Shown here piece by piece: positions 56,032 to 64,000 of a stretch of 64,000 bases of DNA (positions are counted from its first letter, which is position 1; every line of letters begins with the position of its first letter). A model generated the notes under the pieces. The model worked only from the letters and a program-made list of their open reading frames with translations, did no database searches and was not told where the DNA came from. A program made the position numbers and the translations under genes. The DNA lies in the NCBI GenBank assembly GCA_024663395.1, contig JANFAH010000014.1:372001-436000 (forward strand), given 5' to 3'. The DNA comes from Pisolithus tinctorius. Taxonomy: Eukaryota; Basidiomycota; Agaricomycetes; Boletales; Pisolithaceae.

Positions 56032-57676
56032 TCACTTAGAGTAGTCGGCAAACCAGGGATGCGAGAGTGCGCGCTTCGCTAAACTCAGCATCAGTACCAG
56101 AAAGCACCCACCCAAAAGAAATATTACCAGAGATGCGCTTGGCAGTATCATATATTAGCGTTCGCTATCGTTTTCTCATAATGAGTGAACCGCACACAGG
56201 CTTAAGCTTTCCACTCACCGATAGCAGATCAATGCCCATATCGTCAAGGTTCGGTACCACACTACGCAGGTCTTGCCGCGACCATTGGGGGAACGTCTCT
56301 TTGTAGTCAGGAAGCTGGCTGACACCGGGCCAAACCTGTTCGTTCGGCGTCCCAAGGATCCTGCGAAATATTCAGCAACCATCCTACAGGGAAGGGAAAG
56401 TTACCGACCTGAAGATTTTGAAAATTTGGTCAATTTCCGAATCACCGGGAAAGAGTGGGTTCCCCTTCATCACCATCTCAGCGAATATACATCCGACTGA
56501 CCACATGTCAATGGCAGTGGAGTAGTGTCGTGATCCTAGTAAAACTTCAGGCGCACGGTACCAGAGGGTAACAACCTAGGCGGGTCCAGGCAATGAGAAC
56601 ACAGCCTGCGCGAATACAGTAATGATCATGCCTCATGCGTGTACGTCCTCATCGGGATGCCAAAAGCCCTGGCCAGACCGAAGTCTGCGAGCTTGAGATT
56701 ATTGCGCTTGTCGATAAGTAGATTTTGAGGTTTGAGGTCCCTGTGGAGAATGCGATGGGAGTGGCAGTAGAGGAGCCCAGAACTGAGCTGGTGCGTGAAT
56801 TTCTGAAAGATGTCAGAGACTTCGTTTAACATCCTGCCGGATAAAAAAGGCTTAATTGCGTGACGAAAGATGCCCCCTTGCATGCGCTCTGTTTCGTGGA
56901 CCCGGACATCCATCGACACGTCTGAACGTAAGATAACTCGACGCTGCCTACCACCAGACTAATTGGCGCCCACGCATGAAACAGTCGACACGCGTCATCC
57001 TTGCGCCAGCCATGGCACAACTACATGGCACGAGGGCCACCGTCTGACGTTTCACCGCAACGAGAAGCGCAGCTCACCTTTATGATATCGGCGGACATGG
57101 GAGTGCCACTGGCGTTTGCATGTTCCATATACCGCTTGAGGTCTACGTCGAGGAACTCGAACACGAGGTACAGCTTTTGATCCGCGTGCACAATGTCCAG
57201 TAACCTGGCAGCATATAAGTATGCATGGTAAGTAATCCATATACGAGAAGGCGGGGGGCGTGTTGGACGCACCGGACGATGTTGTCGTCCTTCAGTTCTT
57301 TGAGTAAACTAATTTCACGAATAGCAGTGCTAGGGACGCCTTCATCCTCAGCTTCCAACCTGATCTTCTTGAGAGCTACTATCTGATTGGTAGTGAGATC
57401 GCGTGCTTTGTAGACAACGCCATAGGTTCCTGTGAGTGCGCCAGACCGCGAAGGTAACCAGAACGCAACATCAAATCAGCGGGTGATATGATGCGGAACT
57501 GAACGGACACACCCTCCCCTACACCGTTCCACACGTGTTGGTGATGAAATGCTGAGCCAGACCCGGAGTGAAGTTACGCACCAACTTTTTCTATCTTTGC
57601 GTAACTGACATAAAGAAATGCGATCAGCTCACGAAGACATCTTAACGCGCGCAAATGCAGCCGCCTACCGATCCAT
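56032..57676 (-). CDS. CDC28/CDK1: Cyclin-dependent kinase 1
   Basis: Master cell-cycle kinase. Ten coding exons: 57676-57669 (8 nt), 57604-57582, 57518-57513 (6-nt microexon), 57429-57273, 57204-57078, 56802-56632, 56575-56409, 56360-56219, 56164-56128, 56078-56032; 294 aa. It reads [40 protein letters not shown] (PSTAIRE cyclin helix), [22 protein letters not shown], the T-loop [13 protein letters not shown] with the activating Thr, and [11 protein letters not shown]. The microexon GGGAGG restores the Gly-rich loop VGEGTYG; skipping it gives VGTYG. The intron at 56631-56576 has a GC donor and the one at 57077-56803 is 275 bases, unusually long here. Confidence 0.95.
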
Positions 57677-58626
57677 GTGATCAAACTCAGGTACTGGTGA
57701 ATTAACGTAGAAAGGCCCTTGGTATATCGGAGGGTATGGATTGTGCGAGACAATGGATCCAGCGACGTGAAAGGGTATATCTAACGGTGTGACCAGATGG
57801 TGGTGGAGGGGGAAAGGTATAAGACAATTCGTTAACTATTTGAAAGCTGTCATTATTATGGGCGGTGCAATGTGCCGCAGTGGTCCCGGCGCTTTCCCCC
57901 CGCCGAAGAGAAAAGGCATTCACAGTAACCTAATGTTTGTGGGTCGGATGAGAATTTGGTCGTGCCCCACCGCCATATCCTAACGAACTAACGTGTAATC
58001 TTATCCAATCTGCCACTGCTCGGCAAAAAAAGCACCGCCACTTCTCGGTCAACACCAGTTATCACAGTCAATCAGTAAAGAGCTCTCGTTGGAAGATATG
58101 TGCTACATGCTTATAGGTTTGGAAGCATTTTCGTGCACTTTGCAGAACGAGTTACTTTTCATGAATTGAGGAAGGTTCTACGGAAGGAGTAATGTCAAAG
58201 CCTCGGACCGAAAGCGGTGCTGGTGAACCCATCAATACCCTCCATGCCTTCTGTCACCCCGTCGTCAAGGTCAAAATGATAACCTGCTTCTTCCCATGAC
58301 GATACGTTGAAAAAGACCTGAGACTAACCGAGATTATACCGTGGCCGCGTAATAACTACACGCGGCATAGTCGTTAGCTATGTTGTCGATTCCACGTCTT
58401 GGGTGCAACAGATCATCGGCAAATGCTTGGGCGCCCCCTATCTGTAACTCGTGCTTGAGAATTTCCTGGCACCAATACATCGGAAATGAAGAGCATACTA
58501 ACACTTTTGTGACTGCGATCTTTACTATGGGATTTACGTTGGTCTCGGCCACTGTGCCTGCTCATCACTTCTCCGCATACGTGTCACGTCGATGTACTGT
58601 CCAGGCCAGGGCTCAGCGTCGCCTGA
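57677..58626. other. CDK1 upstream spacer
   Basis: About 0.95 kb with no recognised gene. Minus-strand frames such as 58334-58552 show no motif. A long promoter would suit a cell-cycle regulated gene, but I see no certain elements. Confidence 0.5.
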
Positions 58627-60078
58627 TCAAAACGGAGTTAACAATCCCCTAGACCCCGATAACGGTGTGCTGAGCATACTTCTGTCAATGAGGTTGACAT
58701 CAACATCGTCGTCTTCATTCTCTTCCTCTGACTCCCATTTATCATCTGTGGCATGCGTGTTTTTGGCCTGATCCAAACTGAAATCCTTCATAAAACGGTT
58801 CATCGAATCTTCTTTGGACTCTTGAAGTGACTGTTCCCGTGCAGCACGGGCACGAGCAAGCTCCGGCAGGTACTCCCTTTATCACAGTTCTATTTGCGTC
58901 ATCGTCATGGGGAAAGGCAAGGGGGAACTTACTTTTCATAGCTGTCCCGTGACTCTTCCACTGCGTCAAAGAATTCCTTTATCCCATCACCCGTTAGACT
59001 GGACACCCCGACAGCCTATGACTCAGTGCATGAATATCTTCCGGTCAATGTGACCACCCAACCTATTGTAGGCTGACCTTGAGGTGCTTGTAGAACTCAT
59101 CAAGAACCAGGCTCATGCTATTCATCAGACTATTCATGTACGTCGGTTCACCTTCCGCATCTCTTGACCCCGAGTGGGACGCTAATGCAGCCTGGAACGC
59201 TTCAAAATCTCGCATCCATTCAAGGGCAAAATCGTGGGATTCAACGTCTGTCTTATTGAAGACGAGAATGAAGGGAAGTTTTGTCTTGTACAATATGCTA
59301 TATCAACATTCAATATACTGCTGCGACTGGTTCTGAGCTTAGAAAAACGCACCCGCAAGCGTAAAGCATGTTCGACATAAAGGTCGCTGGTGCCGTCGTT
59401 CGTGGGGTGTCGACGATATATGCCACGACTGTGGGGAATGAAGAGGCAACAGCGTCTGTTATGATGGCCCCTGATGCCGACCAAGTGAAGATTTCAATTT
59501 GCCCTGGAGTGTCCAGGATAATATGACTGCGATTTTTCAATCCTTTATTAGCAATTCTCGCGGATCGTTTGAGAAAGACAAAATATTACTCGACTTCGGG
59601 CGCTCTTTTCTCCATGAGGTCCAAAACCTGGTCGAATTTCGTCGTGAACAGATTAAGAGCAGTCAATATGCCACCGTTTGGCCCAAGGTTATATCTACTC
59701 GTAGGTCCGTTAGTGCGACCAACATGAGACCCACCAGAACGAGATGTACTGTTTCATGATTTCTTTATAATCAACTGTATCTCTGATATCGATGTTAGGT
59801 TCGAAAGGGACATGCGCTACTGCGGGATCGAGGTTCAGAATGTAAGGGGCCTTTTCGTGATTTTGACGCAGGTAGGAGTTGATGCGTTGCACGAAGGTTG
59901 ATTTGCCAGCGCCTGCCATACCGATGGTGACAACGACGCTCGGTTTTCGCGAAGAACTGCCACTGCTAGTAGATGCTGGCGCGTCCATGATGGCGGAATC
60001 AGCGGACGGTGCCACGCGACAGATTTCTTGGAGGCCACTAACTCTGTCATGATTGCTTATGTCATCCGAAGAGCCCAT
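58627..60078 (-). CDS. GPN1 (NPA3): GPN-loop GTPase 1
   Basis: Essential GTPase for assembly and nuclear import of RNA polymerase II. Six exons (60078-59750, 59694-59590, 59526-59353, 59297-59078, 59015-58933, 58876-58627) give 386 aa. The P-loop is [17 protein letters not shown], then [20 protein letters not shown]. The diagnostic GPN motif lies in [21 protein letters not shown]3 is [19 protein letters not shown], and G4 is [13 protein letters not shown]. The acidic C-terminal tail ([18 protein letters not shown]) is typical of GPN1. The chosen start gives an N-terminal extension of about 45 residues; the internal ATG beginning MDAPAST is an alternative. Confidence 0.93.
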
Positions 60079-60175
60079 CACCACAAGCTGATAAGGATAC
60101 TAATACTACATGCAAGGTTGCCAGTAATTTATGTCCGTCAGATACGTATGCGAATAACTAAGCGACTGTCTATCG

Positions 60176-63100
60176 TTAGCTGAACAGAGATGGAGCACTA
60201 CGCCCATACTTGGCCCGGACATCTCTAGCCAAGGAACGGAGCATGGCAGGCGTCACCAATGATGTGGTATCCAGAGACTGTACGGATGTGGCAGCGCTAA
60301 GCGAAGGGGAGGGTTCGTGTGAAGTAAACGGCACGCTCTCTGAGTCCTCGGTGAACACGGAAGCTTCAGAATCTGATAAACGCCTCTTCTTGGACGCCGG
60401 GTAGTCACTTGAAAATGTCAACGAAACATCGGGGCTTAGGTACCAAGTGAACCGACCTGCCAGAACTTGGGATCCGCTTCGGAGGATGCCTTAGCCTTGT
60501 AATGTGACTGTTGAATTCGTCCTCCAGATTCGACTTAAACGAAAGGAAAGACTTCTTTGCGTCCTCTAAGAGATCTTTTCGGATACACACATGGACACTA
60601 GGATTGAGGTCTGCGTAATATGCGACCAAAGCACTCGCTAGTGTGTATGCTTGAGACACAAAGCTAAGCGTTGGAAAATCTGTCAATACAATCAGAAAAA
60701 AATAGAAGACCGCTTTCAACATTTATATACCTACCTCGGCCTAGGCTCCTATGTGTGGTGATATCTTTAATTAGGTCCGCCTTAACCTCCATGGAAGGGA
60801 GCTGCTCCAGCCAGTGCAGCACAGCATCAAATGTGGAACTACGGGTGGGAATACCATGAGGGAAAGTTGACTAGGAAAGTGAGGAACCTACTCGGAACTG
60901 ACGATACGTTGTGGTTGCAAAGGGATCAGGTCAGCCTGAATACTGTCCTTGCGAAATAACCCGACGACAGAATTGACGAGATGGCCCAATAGTTTAGTAG
61001 TGCTATGCAAAAACCAGGCATAAAGGTTCCAGTTAACTAGATGGATTGATACAGGGGTAAGCTCCTTAGTCCAGAAAAGAAAGAAGGTACACACATTCAC
61101 CGTGAATAGTGCATTTCGCGAGCCAAGTGGTCATTTCATCCCATATACGTTCCCAGTCCTCCACAACACCTATAAATTGTCGGTCAGGGGAGCTGACGAG
61201 GCCACAACGAACACGACGAACCATCAACAGAAATAGACCTCACAAGGCGACCATCACGGTCAAAACGAATTGACGTGAGCAGCTCCTCGAATTTCGACTC
61301 CGTACCCAAAGCACCCGGAGTAACAAAGAGTTCACGACAAGAGGTGAGCAGACCTTGAGTTGCAGTTGCGACCTGCCGCAAGGTTACTAAATTCAAACGA
61401 CGGGTCGACGGATAGATTTTATACCATGTCATCAAAGTCTTTTGTAACGTCTGGTGGCTCACTCGCCCACGATATGCAAATCAGTGAAGGAATGTAATGT
61501 CTGTCCGGTGGTAACATCTTCAAGATTTCACGCAGTCGAGCGCAGTCGTCCAAGACCCGGTATTTCCTGTATGGTCGGTGTAAGCAAGCCAGAAAACAGA
61601 GGCGATAAATTGGCTTACTTCTCAAGCACGTCTGTACTACTCATAGGTGTTCGTTCGAAAATGATCACTCCAGGATAGAAGCTTCCGGCGTCAGTGTGGG
61701 AACGCGAAATAGGCATCTCAAAAACATTCCCAGTTTTCCACTTCCCAGATTCGGGAACGTCGAACTTCTGCTCCAGCCAAATGGCAGTTCCATCGTTTTC
61801 CTCATTAAGTGACAACCATGCCACCCAATTTGCAGGCAGATGTGAGCTCGAAGGATCCAAGCAGCTCTGAAGGAGGTGAAGGAAAGAACCACGTGCCCAG
61901 CGACGTGTTTGCTCTTCATGATTCTACTTAATACGTCAAGCAACCGCCACAAAGAGCACACAACAACCCGCTTACAGTCTCGAACCGTTTGGCAAGCTCT
62001 TCATCTGTCTGCGGGGATTTGAATTCGCCGACAGGACGGCTTCTTGCGCGCTTTTTGACAGGAACAGAAACCTCCGCAGGGATAATCTTCCGCTTCTTCT
62101 CGGAGACAACAACAGCTGTGGTGCGTGAAAGCCGTTCAGCATGCACTCTTTCGCTGTACTCCTGACTTCTTCTGCATGCCTCTATCCATTTCGTTCGATC
62201 TGATAACCGACGCCGCCATTGTGAAAAAGATGTCTTCACGAGATAGCATTTGCGAGCAAACTTCAATGCTGCGGCCTCCATCACATCTGTTTGACCTGAC
62301 TGGGACAGGGATTGCGCTCTTAGCTTGTCCTTGTGAGTTTCGGCGTCGGCAGCGACAACACTCGACTGGAGAGGTGACTGAAGAGAATCGCGACGAAGTA
62401 AGCGGGGAACAGACGACGAAAAAAACTTGGAGCTAGAAGGGGACGGTATGATGAGGGGACTCAAAATCTCTGTAGAAGATGCCGACAGTGACGAAGTCTG
62501 AATGCTCCTCAGAGAACCAAGGTTGAGTCGCGGCCCCTGGGATGGAGTTACAGATTTCGGAATGAAAATCGTTGCAGTGGGAGTGGGCGGTAATGAGATT
62601 GGCTGCTGCCTGTTCAACGGCGGTGGTTGACTAGGTGGTGTCTCTTGGAGAGATTCGTAAGTTGCGTTTAGTGGTGTTAAGTCCTGTATAGGGATTGGTG
62701 GTGTGGAGGGAATGGATGAGGTCTTCCGTTGGTCGGATGAGCCAGGTTGGGAGGCTAACGTCATGTCGGGGGTCGAGTCATCAGCAGGCTGCAGTCGTGT
62801 GTCGACAGGTAGATTTGCGACATTCGAAGATGACGGAGGAGCAGAGGAAATGCTAGAGGTCGACAAAGTCGATGGGATCAAAGGCTCTACTGCCGGGGAG
62901 GAAACGACAGGTCGTGGTGCTTGTAGCAGGGTGGGTGTGGGCTGTACTCCGAAGATCGATGGTAGTTGGTCTGGGTATTCATTGTTATCAGTGGCCTGAG
63001 TGACGGACAGCGAGGATGGAGGTAGACCAGGTTCCGTGCTTGCCACTTGTTCACTTTCTGGCCTTAATGCTGGGAACTTGACAGAAGCACGATCATCCAC

Positions 63101-64000
63101 CAACGTAAAGGGAATGGTGGGTCCGCTGGAAGATACTGAAGGTGGGCAAGAACGTTTAGCACTAGTCTTTGCTTAGGTATGAAAACTTACCCGGAGGGGT
63201 GGATGATAATTGGTCAAAAGATGGAGGACCCTGTAGGAACGCGGGAAGAGGGGTGGTGGAAGGGCGCGTCTCAGCGGCGGGCACAACACCGAACGTGCCC
63301 GTACCGAACACATTGGGTACCGATGGAAGGTTTGAAAACGCAGATATAGCTGAATTGGCTGGCGCCTGAGCAGATATCGAAGCGGAGGGGATATTGAAAA
63401 TCGTGGACTCAGCGGGTTTAGGCCCGGAATCATCATTAGACCATTGCATTCCGTTTGGCTGCAAGGCAGGCGGTGAGTGCTGTGGTAGGGGTTGTTCCGT
63501 CACGAATCCAGAGGAGCCCTCCGCATCTTCGTTAGTATGCATCGCATCATCTTCTGTGCTTTCGGCCTGGGGATGTCGGCCAGAATAGCCATCGATAATA
63601 TCAAAGTAGGTCAGTTCCCCCCGGATGGCTTCAATGTCCTCGATCGTGTCTTTTCCGAACAGCCGCTCAAGAATGCAAGCAACAAGGTACATCATCACTA
63701 CATTCCCTTCCCCACGAAGGACGGCGGCGAGTTCCGCGAATATTTGCATCGCTTCCGCGTCAACAGTGAGAGCAGAAGTTTTAGTTATAGGCGCGCTCTT
63801 GGCCTGAACGCGTGCGCGAAATCTTGTCGTGAGTTCAAACACAGGGTGCTTGAGTAGAAAATCAGGTATATCTTCGTGGCGTTCTCTTTGATCCCGAATA
63901 TGAATGAGGCGATGATAAACGCGCATTTCCAATTCTGTCGGTGACTGATAGCGACCGCGCTGGTCTTCATAGAACTCTTTCAAGCTTTGTAGAGCTTTTG
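60176..64000 (-). CDS. SAC3: SAC3/GANP-type mRNA export factor, 5-prime truncated
   Basis: Scaffold of the TREX-2 complex linking transcription to the nuclear pore. The gene enters from beyond the right edge. Visible exons: 64000-63191, 63135-61976, 61923-61619, 61566-61425, 61372-61229, 61158-61101, 61036-60892, 60838-60735, 60679-60457, 60407-60176. The SAC3/GANP domain end is clear: YQSPTELEMRVYHRLIHIRD, HEDIPDFLLKHPVFELTTRF, ELAAVLRGEGNVVMMYLVAC, DIEAIRGELTYFDIIDGYSG. About 400 residues rich in Ser, Pro and Thr follow, including a charged helix (KCYLVKTSFSQWRRRLSDRT). The remaining C-terminal exons read like a conserved but unnamed region. The boundary at about 61228-61159 uses weak sites. 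Confidence 0.87.

Overview
The window looks like nuclear DNA of a filamentous basidiomycete, most likely an agaricomycete. The basis is intron-dense genes with many short introns of roughly 45-70 bases, a cluster of class I hydrophobins, a tandem BTB pair, and housekeeping proteins of clear fungal type. I assembled gene models by hand by joining frames across GT-AG (sometimes GC-AG) introns and checking that the frame stays open. Coordinates give whole CDS spans from start codon to stop codon; exon limits are in the text.

Layout, left to right. (1) 1-9.2 kb, plus strand: histidinol-phosphatase (HIS2), a small secreted-size cysteine-rich orphan, a DUF1688/URC4-type uracil-catabolism protein, and electron-transfer-flavoprotein dehydrogenase (ETF-QO). 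The last two are separated by a 2 kb spacer with nothing recognisable. (2) 9.4-22.3 kb is a dense housekeeping block: an F-box/Sec10 recyclin, cofactor-independent phosphoglycerate mutase, ribosomal protein uL14, a Sec14 lipid-transfer protein, the ribosome-assembly factor YTM1, eIF2-alpha, and the divergent ribosomal pair uS8/eS17. Several of these genes share very short bidirectional promoters. (3) 22.9-32.0 kb is the accessory heart of the window: six intact class I hydrophobin genes with one shared exon structure. Four of them are tandem copies and one is inverted, and they share promoter repeats. (4) 32.4-43.8 kb: exosome subunit RRP42, a decayed fragment of prefoldin 5, a GH29 alpha-L-fucosidase, a PIN-domain protein, a DENND11/LCHN-like DENN protein, the intact prefoldin 5 gene and a doubtful small gene. 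(5) 44-53 kb: two tandem BTB proteins, a PI-specific phospholipase C, the SMC5/6 subunit NSE3, an MFS sugar transporter and an intron-bearing tRNA-Glu. (6) 53.3-64 kb, minus strand: a tail-anchored FHA protein resembling SLMAP/Far9, the cell-cycle kinase CDK1, GPN1 GTPase, and a SAC3/GANP mRNA-export protein that runs off the right edge.

There are no transposon proteins, rRNA or CRISPR arrays. The most unusual signals are the hydrophobin array with its repeated 14-bp upstream element, an intron-containing prefoldin-5 relic lodged in the RRP42/fucosidase promoter region, a 6-nt microexon in CDK1 and a 12-nt one in uS8, four GC-AG introns and one apparent GA-AG intron, and a 9-bp inverted repeat centred in the uS8/eS17 bidirectional promoter. 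All family names come from memory of conserved motifs; no database search was possible.
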